From Lasiodiplodia sp. COLG20 (lineage: Eukaryota; Ascomycota; Dothideomycetes; Botryosphaeriales; Botryosphaeriaceae): a DNA stretch of 64,000 bases. The stretch is from the NCBI GenBank assembly GCA_009801085.1, contig VNWV01000002.1, positions 2,356,001 through 2,420,000 on the forward strand, given 5' to 3'. Below the pieces are notes generated by a model. The model made no database searches. It was not told the DNA's origin and worked only from the letters and a program-made list of their open reading frames with translations. Positions 33,402-44,146 of the stretch are shown piece after piece. Made by a program: the position numbers and the translations under genes. How positions within the stretch are numbered: position 1 is the stretch's first letter; the number at the start of each line of letters is the position of its first letter.

Positions 33402-34854
33402 CGTCCGTCTAGCGGTGGCTCGAAGCCATGGAGTGGTTGATCTGCGCATGTACTACAATTAATGACACTAAACTTTTGTTGCATTGAAGAGAAGCTCATC
33501 TGTGGTGGGCGATATCACGGCGCCAGGTCTGTTGAAATTCAGCTGAGCAACCGATGCCGACGAGGCACTGCCGCAGTGACCGTGATTGAGTGGACGCGCA
33601 GACGAACGGATACTAAGCTGACATTCCAAGAGCTGCTGGAGAGGTGAGAATACGGCGTCGACGCGATAGAGCAAAGGCGTTCCACGTTGGCAATATCTCG
33701 CGGCATTGTGAGTCGTCGAAGGCTCGGATATCGACCGTCTCACTGTGCGCTGTACAACGCTACTGGGACGAACAGCAAGACCACGGTCGACATGGAAAGC
33801 CCCATAACCCGTTCCATCACCTTCAGCCTGCCCCATTACCCGGGCAACAGCATCACCGGGGCAGAAGGGTGTGAACGTGATGGAACCGCGCGCACGGACC
33901 ACCTGGGTATATAATCAGCTCTTCTGTCGGCCACCCTCCCCTCTTTTCTTCCTTAGCTCTCTTTGCCATTTGGCTTAGATCAAGTGGCAAAAACAAAAAA
34001 CGCACTTGAACCCATTCTTTTGGGAGGTGGGTGGGAACAGAAAGAAAAGAAACCCGTGGGAAAGAAATGAACTTCATCCGGGACAAAAGAAGAGAAAAAC
34101 CAAAAAAAAAAAAAAAAAAAAGCCAAACTCGAGGTAACGGATGCTACCCTCGTAAAATATTGCATGGTCAGTGGTCCTTTCAGCCGATGGGAAACCTGGT
34201 TTGCTGGAGGGAGCTCGGCTTCGGCCGAGTGGGTTAAAGAAGGCTTTCAGTTTTAGTTTAGAGATAGTTTGATGATCCAATTGACTTGTCTTTTCCAGAT
34301 CGCGAGTGATCAACCGTCTTCGTTGTGCCATCGTCGTGCCAACTTTATCCATCTGCATTTGCTCGTCGTGACCCTGCTGTGTTGTTGACTGTCTTGTCCC
34401 AGTGTCTTTTTTGCTCTTCTTCTTTGTCCATGCCTCCTCCACTGGAAGTCGGCAAAGGAGCAGTGGGGCCGAATAGAGGACCGGCGGCAGCGGTGTTGGT
34501 TTCAGTGAGCTCCTTGCTCAACGCGTTCGACGCGTCATGCGCGCCTTCACTTCAACGAAGGTGGTGATAGCGTCCTCAATTACTTCGCGGTCCGACATGC
34601 ACACGATGCCGCTGGGCTGGCTCGTGACTCACTCTGGTGTTCTGACAACTTTAGCCTCGCATTTCAGGACTGCTTGTATTGTTATCTACATACGCGAGCT
34701 CCAAGCTCTGTTCATCTTGTCGTCAAACCCAGACGCCTCGCTGTAAGCGTAATGCCTTTTTGGAACACTCCGCACATGAACGCCATGTTTCCATCCATCT
34801 TCATTCACCCGTTCCACATCAACCTTCCTTCCAATCTCCTTACGGCTCACGACC
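33402..34854. other. Convergent intergenic region with a 20-base A tract
   Basis: 1.45 kb between the 3' ends of the transporter and nup84. An A20 tract sits at 34102-34121 in a purine-rich stretch. Short open frames are present on both strands; none is convincing. Confidence 0.6.
34102..34121. repeat. A20 tract
   Basis: Homopolymeric A run in a purine-rich part of the convergent intergenic space between the transporter and nup84. Confidence 0.9.
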
Positions 34855-37800
34855 TCAACCCTGCAATCCGTTCCCCGCATTTCCTGTGTTGATTTCCCAC
34901 AGCCTCATCGTCTGTCCGTCCCTCGCGCGCTTCTTGCTCGGCTCCTTCTTTCCGCTGGTACCCTCTGTCAATCTGACCATCGCCAGGCTGGAGTGCGCAA
35001 ACGCCGTGACGAGTTCCTGCATGCGGCCCGTCTCCAAGAAGACGTTAGTCAATTCGGCGTTGTCTGGCGCCGCGAGAGCTGTGGCGAGGTCCATGCATCG
35101 AGTGATGTTGTCGCGACCAACCATATGCGCTGCGCTGTGGAGCACGCTGTGGTAGCCGAGAATCACTTCCGGAAGATACGCGCGGCGGAGGTGGATCAGT
35201 TGCTCGGCTTCGCCGTCTGTGCAAATAGTCAGCCTCACCATATCTGAAGAAGGGAAGAGATGATCCTAGGATATAGTTTACCGTCACAGGCGAGTGTGAG
35301 AGTGTCGCCAAGGAGGGGGTTAGCGGCTTCGCAAACGCTCTCAAGCAGATTACGAATTTTGTTCTTGGGAGGCATGGCTCCACCGGTCGATTTCAGGCTG
35401 AGGAAGTCGTTAATACTGTCGTAATCCAGGAGAGATAATGGTTGAAAATCATACTTGATGAGTTCGGCTTCTTCGATTCGCCACTCGTCGAGCATCTTGA
35501 TTGCTTGTACGAGTTGCTGAAGCTCAAAGTAGAGTCTGCTGTCGTCCTTCAGTTCCGCCTTGATTCTTCTTGTGATTTCGATCGTCTCTGGCGAGAGCGA
35601 GCGGCGTTGCTGGACTGTGGGACGCATGCTGCGCGACGAACGGCGATGGTTCCCGTCTCCTTCCACAGTAACAAACGTATCGTCCTCGTCTTCCATTACG
35701 TCGATGCCGCGACCAAGGATCGGCATTTCAGCCGTCTTCAGTTTCGAGACATGTCGATACGGCAGCCGCTCGATAAGCCTAACGGCAGCACCCATGTGAC
35801 CATAGAGCAAGAACGACTTGAGGGACTCCGTCAAGGCAACAAACGTCTTGTGCCACCTCTCCGGGAGATGCATCCACCACTCACAGCTGCGGATGAGCAT
35901 TTCGTCTTCTGGCCTGACAGCGTCTGGCAGGAATGCTTTGCGAATACGCTGACCAGGCCATTGCTGGTGCTTTGCAGGCTCCAGGAATTCGTATTTACGG
36001 ATATAGTCCTCACTAATCTCCCGGAAGTTTGCCGCCAACATTGCGTATTCGAATTGGTGCTCAAGGACTTCATTGAGATTGATGTTGTAGCTTTCCATGA
36101 GTCGGACTTGAAGCTTCTGCTCCTCGAAATTGCGGATGTCTGTGGAAGCAACTCCAAGGACGACCCACGAGCGTTTTTCGGAGAGCTGCGAAGCGTAAAG
36201 TGGTACAAGCTCGATCTTGCCTGCCATTCGCAGGAAGTCGATGTAGCTCACTAAGACGTTTTCGTAGATGTGGCGATCAGGCGACTCGTCGATATCGAAA
36301 CCAAAGGCCTTGTTTATGAGGAGCATGTGGGAAACAACTCGGATGGCGTCGTAGTTGTCGGCAAGACGAAGAAACTGGTCATTTGTCTCCTGGTTCACTA
36401 CGGGGAGCAACGCTGACCGGGATGCCTCATTGGCTTTCCTTGATAAAGCGATTCCCATGTTGTACGCGAGATCTTGGAACGACTTTCCAATCAAAGCTCC
36501 TTGAATCATTTTCATAGGCTCCTTGCTCTCGTGTCGAGTAGGGCCAAACTCCGCGAGATAGTCGACGACGAATCGGTTTGCGTTGGGCGAAGCATCCACC
36601 AACTGAAGGGTGTTTGGTGGGGGAGCGAGTCGTGACGGGAGTTGGGGGACGGCAGAAGGGAGCCTCTGGTGCAGGAACTGGTCCCACTGAGCTAGCAAGA
36701 TATTGTTAAGTCGCACGAAGAGGAAATCGTCCCAGTTCTTGCAGATTGGCTCGACTGATGCGATATCTCCCGCAAGGAGACCATAGACGGCGCTCTCGAA
36801 CTCGTTCTGTCCAGCCTGCGCAGCGGCGTAGCACACACGGCGCCAGAGAGCGCCCAGATTGGACCCACGCAACGAGGTTCGGCGGTCCTGGTTATCATAG
36901 GACTTGCCCAATGCGACGGCCCGCCATTGCTCGTTGTGCTCGTTGCACCAGTCCCTGATCTCTTGCCAAGGCTTGCCGCGTCTCATCATCTCCCACATGG
37001 CCATCCAGACAGCCTTCTCGTAGTCCTCGTCTGACTTCTCCAGAACACGGGCCTGGCGCATGGGGGCATCCGGATCCAAGTGGTATGCGATTGGCTCGCC
37101 CGTGTCATCACGTCGGACGTTGGCGAAAGCCTTTTCCGCGGACTTCTCGAACGGGCGAAGTCGCTTCTCATGCTTGAGCTTCAATTTCGTATCAAGCCAG
37201 CCCTGCGACCAAGTTCCACTGCCGCGGCCCGACTTCTCCTCCATTATAGTAGCAATATCCTCTCCTGCCTCGTCCGCCGTCTCTTCGAGCCAACGGAGGA
37301 TGAGCTCCCTCTCCCGAGCGCTGTCATCCTCGAAGATGAAACGATCCCAAACCTCAGACTCGGGGGTGAATTTGTGGAGCGCAGGCAGTCCTGCCAACGC
37401 CTTCCGCTTGTTACCATGCCGATCCGTCCCTGGTTCTTGCTGATCATGCTCCAGAAGGGTCCGAAGCAGTTCCCAAGTAGCAACTTCCGACTGCCATTGC
37501 TTCAACGCGGCCTGAGTGCCCGTAGCAGGGACAGGGTCCTCGTCTTCAATGGACTGGAAGATCTCAGACTCGCGCACGCGGTCAATACGCTTGTTAGGCG
37601 CTCCACGGTTCTCCTGGTTCAATTTCCTCCGCAACGCGTGCACGTTGTTATCGGCCTCCTTCTTGAGCCTCTGCACGAGGTCCAGGGTTGCACGGTGCTT
37701 CTGGACCGGGGTGACGTTCTTGTCGTTGATGTCTTTCAGCCAGTTGTCAACGTTCTCAGCGAACTTTTCCACCTCCTTGCCAACACGCTCGGCCATTGAT

Positions 37801-37934
37801 CGCAGCGGATGGAGGTCTTCGTCGTGCGCGCGGTAGGTCAAACGGAGGGCGGTGTGGTCTGAAGCAGCACTGGAGTGCGACCCGCGTCGCGACCTCCGCC
37901 GGGGCACGGATGATGGGCGTGGAATCGGAGCCAT
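34855..37934 (-). CDS. nup84: Nucleoporin Nup84/Nup107
   Basis: Scaffold subunit of the Y-shaped Nup84/Nup107 complex of the nuclear pore, needed for pore assembly and mRNA export. Exons 37934-35282 and 35216-34855 give 1004 residues. The N terminus is basic and disordered (SVPRRRSRRGS). The rest is an alpha-helical stack typical of the Nup84_Nup100 family, with conserved blocks such as LVSYIDFLRMAGKIELVPLY and MESYNINLNEVLEHQFEYA. The second exon supplies AYLPEVILGYHSVLHSAAHM, the family's C-terminal block that contacts Nup133. The intron (35217-35281) joins GAC-G with AC, giving LACDDGEAEQL. The start ATG at 37934 is the first in frame. Confidence 0.93.
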
Positions 37935-38381
37935 TGTGGACGTCGTTTGCGCCGTCGAGGAAGCGAGTGGAAGGATGCAAACGGGACGCGGAGGGCGGCG
38001 CGGGTGCGAAGGGCGCGGAAGATGGCCCGGCGATGGTGACGCTCAGCAGCAAAACATGCGCAGCCAGAGCGACAACCTTAGCTGCGAAACGCGACGACGT
38101 GAGCTACGTGCGCTAGCGCCGGAAGCGGGCTAGCGCGAACCGCGTCCAACCCGCTTAAATTCTCTGCGGCCGCTCAAAATTTTGAAGCCCATCAATGTCT
38201 TTTAACAAAGGAGATCATTAGAGTTGCGGTGCAAGACGGCTCAGTGTCCGTACCGTGCTTCAGATCTTCTGAGAGTAACGCCCCTTGTCCGCCTATTGCT
38301 CTCCCCTCCTCGTGGGGGTATGGGAGTGGATTTAGGAATTACGGCGCGACATGTCTAATTGCTCTACCTCTTGGGTTCTAT
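37935..38381. other. Intergenic between cmc4 and nup84
   Basis: nup84 promoter and cmc4 3' UTR. Nothing further recognised. Confidence 0.55.
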
Positions 38382-38827
38382 CTACCTGCCTTCGCTTCGT
38401 TGCTTCATCTTCAACCTTGGAGTCGTCAGCCGAAGGGATCCTCGTGATCGGCGAGCGCGCGGCGCATACCTGAGAAGAGAAGCTTTCGGGCAGCTCACGC
38501 AGCTTGCGTCATCGCCGTTTCTCTGGTAGAACGCGTTGCAGCACTCGTACAGCGCGTCAATCTGCAAGCACGATCAGTAGATCTGTACACGAGAGTGTCA
38601 CGGGACCGTGTACCTGTCGCTGGCACTTCTCTTCCTTGTAGCCCGACTTCTGCAGGCAATCTGTTCCTGCATCAGCGACGGACCATTGCTACGTGAGGCT
38701 TGGCGACGCGCCTTGTATAGCGCATGCTCGGGGATGGCACGGCGGATTTGTCTTGAGGTCCTGTTCTAGGTTGGCCTGCCGGCACTTCAGCAAAGGCGTT
38801 GAGTCGGTCAATATGCCAGCGTACCAT
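38382..38827 (-). CDS. cmc4: Twin-CX9C mitochondrial protein Cmc4
   Basis: Small protein of the mitochondrial intermembrane space, imported and oxidised by the Mia40 pathway; its exact role is unclear. Five exons are inferred: 38827-38825 (just the ATG), 38775-38712, 38660-38614, 38561-38470 and 38415-38382, giving 79 residues. The twin motif is exact, C14-x9-C24 and C35-x9-C45. The conserved blocks NPPCHPRACAIQDCL, LYECCNAFYQRNGDD and LLRLKMKQR match yeast Cmc4. The first intron follows the start codon directly. The second needs a GC donor (AAG|GCGCGT) because no GT fits the frame. The fourth (54 bases) is a multiple of three without a stop, so its retention would insert 18 residues. The gene is too fragmented to appear as one long frame. 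It diverges from SUMO. Confidence 0.85.
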
Positions 38828-39389
38828 GGTCTTGAATATGTCGGGTATGGGCCGAGGGCGGTGCGCGGGAGGACAGGACGCGATTGCAGATAGTCTAGGC
38901 ACAATGAGGCTCAGTAAATGGAGGACGCTGGAGCCGCTGGTAGCTGGACTGTGAGCTGCCGCCTTTGCCTCTTGCCCTGCGTGACGCAAGACGAGGCTTC
39001 CACGACTTCTCTGCGCCATCGGCTCGGCTTTCCAGAAGCAACCCCACCAAACCCTACACCTTCATCTTCCTCTTCCGACAGCCCTTCCTCCCTTTCCACC
39101 AGACAGCCTCTGCCTGCTCCCCACTGCGTCGCTCTTGCGCACCCAACACCTGGTGAGTTTGGACCCAAACAATCATCGTCGCTTATGCAGCCACTCCGCT
39201 TGCCTCACCGCTGCCGGCAATGTGTCTTGCGCTCAATCGCCTCGTCCGCTGAACCAAGATCTTCTCCTCACCTGCGCGCCTCACGCCACCGCCCTCTTAC
39301 AACCATACGCAGCCTACTAACGCACGCGACGCAGACTCTGCAACTCCTTCATACGCGTCTTTTAGCGGTTCCCGATCCCGATAGTCAAA
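38828..39389. other. Divergent promoter region of cmc4 and SUMO
   Basis: 562 bases; includes pyrimidine-rich stretches near the SUMO start, typical of fungal promoters. No other gene seen. Confidence 0.55.
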
Positions 39390-39853
39390 ATGTCGGACAA
39401 CGGCTCTCCCAAACAAGACAACCCACAGTCTGAGCACCTGAACATCAAGGTGACGGACAACAACAACGAGGTCTTCTTCAAGATCAAGAGGACGACCCAG
39501 CTCAAGAAGCTCATGGACGCTTTCTGCGAGCGCCAGGGAAAGTCGCCGGCAAGCGTCCGCTTCCTCTTCGATGGTCAGCGCGTCAGCGCGACGGACAACC
39601 CGGACACGGTGAGTGGCGGCCGATTTGACACATGACCCGCCGCCCGGCGGAAGTGGTGTGGCGCGACTACATAAGTACACACGGCCACGCCGGCTCCGAG
39701 CTTCTGTCGAACGTACACACAACACTCCGCCACCAATGGCGGCGCAATTTGTAGACGCTCTTCACGCTAACTCCCACTCTCTCTGTACAGCTCGAGATGC
39801 AAGATGGTGACACTCTCGAGGTGCACCAAGAGCAGATCGGAGGTGCCTGCTGA
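39390..39853 (+). CDS. smt3: Small ubiquitin-like modifier SUMO
   Basis: Protein modifier conjugated to lysines by Aos1-Uba2 and Ubc9. Exons 39390-39608 and 39791-39853 (182-base intron, GTGAGT..CAG) give 93 residues. The N-terminal tail is flexible (MSDNGSPKQDNPQSEH). The ubiquitin fold follows with HLNIKVTDNNNEVFFKIKR, the family block FLFDGQRV, and the exon 2 block LEMQDGDTLEVHQEQIGG. The diglycine is followed by AC, so a Ulp protease must remove two residues to mature it. Length and tail are normal. Confidence 0.97.
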
Positions 39854-40529
39854 TCGACACTCCACGGCACGGACGTTGTGGGACGACAGCTCAACATCTC
39901 ACTTTTACGCGTCCTTTACGATAACCAAAGCGGTGTTCACGAGTACATGATGCGAAGCGATGGGCGGAAACGACGGATACCATACAAACTTTCGGCGAGT
40001 TTCAGGCAAGGACAAGAGCATCTCTTGGGCGCGCTGGGCGTCAAACCGGGTTTTCCTCTTCTTTTTCTTTATTCAATGCTTGGAGAGTTCTCGTGTATCA
40101 TAGATGACGACCCTTTGCTCGGCCGACAGCTACAGATACGACCATGCAAGATCCTCTCTAATTGCAAGTTCACTCTGAAACCCCTTTTGCCGCTCCATTG
40201 ACTATTCTGGCAGTACACCCGCCATCGTGTTCCCTCCTGCACATATACACTAGACAGTCAATGGTAATTAGGCGATCAATCTGAGGCACAGCCCGGCTGG
40301 GCACATCACAGATGGTGCGTCACGTGTGTGAAGACTAACTTCGGGGGCATCGTTTGCAGCCAATTCACCTGAATTATGTGGGTGACCAGGACTTTAGTGT
40401 TTCAAAGATTCAACAATTCGGATTCTCGCTATCTTTACTAAATGCGACAAATTTAGAAGCATGTCCAAAGGTTCATCGACGATGTAACCCACAGGCAGAC
40501 CGATAATTTCAAGCACCTTCACGACAACC
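39854..40529. other. Convergent intergenic region
   Basis: 3' UTRs of SUMO and the succinyl-CoA synthetase fusion gene. Nothing else recognised. Confidence 0.6.
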
Positions 40530-42833
40530 TCAGCTCCTTTCCCTTGCCAGCTCAACGCACTTGGCCGCGGCCTCATCGAAACCATCGTACGCATAGACCT
40601 TCAGCCCGCTCTCGGCCACGATCTTCTGGCCCTCGGCCTCGTTGGTGCCGCGCAGCCGCACGACGACGGGGATGCCCTTCTCCTCGAGCCCGAGCTCGCG
40701 GAAGGCCAGCAGGATGCCCTCGGCGATCATGTCGCAGAGGGTCAGGCCGCCGAAGATGTTGACGAAGATGACTTTCACACGGTCGTCGGCGAGCAGCAGC
40801 TCGAAGCTGCGCTTGACGGTGGCGGACGTGGCCTTGCCGCCCGTGTCGAGGAAGTTTGCGGCGCGGCCGTGGTGCGGCGGCAGCGCCAGGGCGTCGACCG
40901 TGTTCATGGCCAGCCCCGCGCCGTTGACCAGCGTGCCGATGTTGTGGCTGGACGGGTCCGCGGACGATAGGCCTAGCTTGACGTACACGATGCCGTCGCT
41001 CTCGGCGCTGAGCTCGGCCGGATCGATGGCCGAGGGGGAGGTGTCGCGCTGGGCGTGCAGTGCGGTGTGGCGCTTGCAGGAGCGGAAGGCGGCGTCGTCG
41101 AAGGTGAAGTCCGGGTTGTATACCAGGAGGGAGTCGGCGTCGGCGGCGACGGCGAGGTGCGTGGAGAGACTGACGCCTTCGTAGGTGTGGAAGAGCGTCC
41201 AGAGCGTCTTCAGGAGCTGGTACGTAGCGGCTTTCGCGCCGGGCGGCGCCGCATCCATGTGGAGCTGCTCCAGGGCGCGGGTAAACGTTTCTTGTGTAGG
41301 ACCGGCCCGGTAGTCAAAGGGGATGTAGCGTGCGCGGGCGTAGATGTCTCGAGGGTGAGTTGAGGGAGAGACGACAAAAGCGGGGGAGCGTGCGGAGCGG
41401 TCGATGGTGATGCTGACGTAGCGGGAGTCTTCATTGGAGTTCGGCTCGCGAGTGGTTTTGATGCCATGTTCAGAAAGGAGGGAGGAAGCTTGAGGTGCGT
41501 TGAGATGGAGACTGCGTCTCTGAGACTTGTTGACAGAGGCAAAGGGTTGAATGGTTGAGGGCAGGTGTGGGCGGTGGGAGGTGTGATACCCGCGGCGTTG
41601 GCTGGCTGCGTTGGATGCTGAAGATTGCTGCGATGACTTGTAAGTATGTTTTGGATACGGCTATTCTCCTTCATTTGAAGTCTTACAATTTTTCCATTTC
41701 TGCCGCTCTCGGCGAGAAGTCCCTTCATCACATTACCGAATTTGGCTGGATGATCTACCATCACCGCACCAGCATCCTCAAGAAGTCGAGCCTTGACCTC
41801 GGCCAGGTTCTCACCGGGAGCAGGCCAAGCACCTGCATGTCCCATCACCCGATCAACCGGAGCAAGCTTGCCGCCAACGAGGGCAGCGATTGGCCTAGCT
41901 TCATGTTAGCAAATATTACGATGCTTGCAGGATGCAGTTGGTCTACTTTGGCTTGGCGGTGCGTTTTCTGTACTCTCTAATCCACTCTGCCGCCTCCTCT
42001 TCGGCACGGCCACCAACTTCGCCGACGACGATGATGCCTTCGGTGTCCGAGTCATGCTCGAATACTTTGAGCGCGTCAACGAGATTGGTGCCGGCTATGA
42101 CGTCACCGCCCATAGAAATGCAGAGACTCTGGCCAAGTCCCGCACGCGTGAGAGAGGCAACCGTCTCGTAGCTCAGAGTCCCTGATTTGGCAACTACACC
42201 GATACTGCCAGGAGAAAAGCAGGGCAGTGGTTGGAATCCAATTCGGCAACGCCCGATAGCTGAAATGATACCTGGAGCATTGGCGCCTACAAGTCGAGAT
42301 TTCGACTGAGTGTTGAGCATAGAGTGTATCTAGAAACATCAGTAACTTCTCAGGGGTTTCGACACAACCGGTGTCCATACTCTCAAGATATCATGCAAAG
42401 GGATATGCTCGGCAACAGCAACGATCAGCGGAATCTCAGCCTCAATGGCCTCTTCAATGGCCGGCGCTGCCTGGTGTGCCGCGACATAGATGCCGGTGGC
42501 ATCCGGCTTCAACTTCTCCTGCGCTGCCCGTACACTTGGGAAAACCGGGAGCCCCAAGTGCTCCCCTTCGCCTCCTGGCTTAACACCACCCACGATATTA
42601 GTACCCCACGTGAGCGACTCTTTTGCGTTGGCCGTGGCCTGGCGGCCGGTAAAACCCTGGAAGATGACTCGCGTGTGCCGGCCAATTTTCAAGTTTTGGA
42701 TCGTATCTTCGTAAGAGTGCCTCGATGGAGTAGTTGAGAACGGAGCGCGCAGGGAAGAGCTGCGCGGCAGACGTGCGGCCCGCGAAGTCGTCGAGGCACA
42801 CGACGTCATGGATGAGAGGCGATGAGACAGCAT
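40530..42833 (-). CDS. Succinyl-CoA synthetase alpha subunit fused to a shortened beta subunit
   Basis: Four exons, 42833-42381, 42329-41947, 41894-41687 and 41636-40530, read as one 716-residue protein. Residues 1-348 are a complete alpha subunit: mitochondrial presequence (MLSHRLSSMTSCASTTSRAA), CoA-binding fold (FQGFTGRQATANAKESL), ligase fold (VVAKSGTLSYET) and the phospho-histidine loop GHAGA (His298). After a 50-base intron the frame continues into a second presequence-like stretch (QRRGYHTS to SQRRSLHLNAP, about 362-396). A fragment resembling the beta N terminus (SSLLSEHGIK) and part of the ATP-grasp C-lobe (RYVSITIDRS, about 420) follow. A full second ligase-CoA domain closes it (NIGTLVNGAGLAMNTV, about 580, VIFVNIFGG). 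About 90-100 residues of the nucleotide-binding N-lobe are missing. The beta part has no ATG of its own before residue 475, so fusion is the simplest reading. Catalytic activity is uncertain; separate alpha and beta genes are expected elsewhere. Confidence 0.82.
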
Positions 42834-43491
42834 TGTGGACTTCTCCGGGGTCTTGTGGTCCCTGCTCTTCTAGTTCTAACGACGCCAAAAAACGAAAAAT
42901 TAGAAAGAACGAAACGCGGGGCTCTCTCTTGTGGGGAAGCGGAGAAACGAAGTCTATGATCTATAAGACGTGAAGCTGGACGGGAATACGGCGTGGGAAT
43001 AAGCTGGAGAGCCGCCCACAGCGACATCGGGCCTCGGGTCTCACGCAATGCAGGAGCAGCAAGAAGGTACCCCGCCAGCCATGAGAAGTGGTGGCCGGTG
43101 CCCCCTTTTGTTGCGCAATGGCGGGCCTCGGCCCTGCATGTGCCTTGCTGCTGGTGGGCATGCGACAGGGCTCCCCCACGCGGAGAAATCGCGGTGATCG
43201 CCGCGTGGTCGCGGAAGCTGCGCAAGCTGCTGGATTCACCGGGAAGTGACATCTTTCAGTAGCGCTCGCCGCCTTAAAGTCTGGAAGCTCGCCTTACCGG
43301 GTCACCTTCTCCTGCTTTCAGAAGTCACTGATTAAAGCTTTCTCCTGTACAAATTCACCCGCCAGCTTCCGTTCATTCAGCCTTTGCTACGCTCGCTTTT
43401 CCCCGCCCAACACGTCCTCTGCTGTACTACTTTCTCAGGCCACCAACACTACCACGCGCTCCCGATCCTCCTCCTATCCCAGTCGCCAGAA
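42834..43491. other. Divergent promoter region
   Basis: Between the succinyl-CoA synthetase fusion (minus) and the charged hypothetical protein (plus). Pyrimidine-rich near 43380-43490. No other feature recognised. Confidence 0.55.
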
Positions 43492-44146
43492 TGTCGTCCG
43501 CCATCCCATCCGCAGGTATGCTGCATCCTCTCCAATGGCTGCATCGCGATTGACACCCGCCTCCGCAGAGCTCGAAGCTTCCCTTAACAACCTCAAGATC
43601 TCCACCTCCTCAGCCAGCCCATCTCCCTCGCAATCGCCCGCTCCCGGGACCACAAAGCCATCGAAGAAGCCTGTGACGAAAGCCGTCGCTGACTCGTGGG
43701 AGGACGACGCGTCCGACTCGGACGGGTCGGGGACCGAGACGGAGCTCGACAGCACCACCTCCCCTGTCAACGTCCTGCACAAACACACCTCTGAAGGGCC
43801 GCTGGCGCCGCCACCGACACCCGCGTCGCCGCAGTTCGACGGCGGGCACGCCAGCACCATCGACGCTCGCTTCGCCGCGGCGCAACAGAGGCAGCATCAG
43901 CAGGCGACGGCAGCAGCAGCAGCCTCAGGTGGCCCGGCGCGCAGGCCGGAGAAAACAACGTCTGCGGCATCGCGCATGATTGCGGCTGGGCTGGGGATGA
44001 GGGCGCCGAAGCGGACGGAGGAGGAGAGAGAGTACGACCGCGTCATGCGGGAGAAGGAGCGGAAGAGGCGAGAGAAGGAGAGGGAGGAGGCGGCAGCTGC
44101 GAAGCAGAAGGAAGAAGAGGCAAAGAAGGCAATGTGGGACGATTAG
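43492..44146 (+). CDS. Hypothetical charged coiled-coil protein
   Basis: Exons 43492-43516 and 43569-44146, joined as MSSAIPSA-ELEASLNNLKI, give 200 residues. Starting at the ATG at 43535 without splicing is an alternative. The N-terminal half is Ser/Pro-rich with an acidic stretch (SWEDDASDSDGSGTETELD). The C-terminal 60 residues form a strongly charged helix (EEREYDRVMREKERKRREKE) ending KKAMWDD. I do not recognise a family. The pattern resembles small fungal proteins that bind nucleic acid or ribosomes, but this is weak inference. It is divergent from the succinyl-CoA synthetase fusion gene. Confidence 0.7.
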
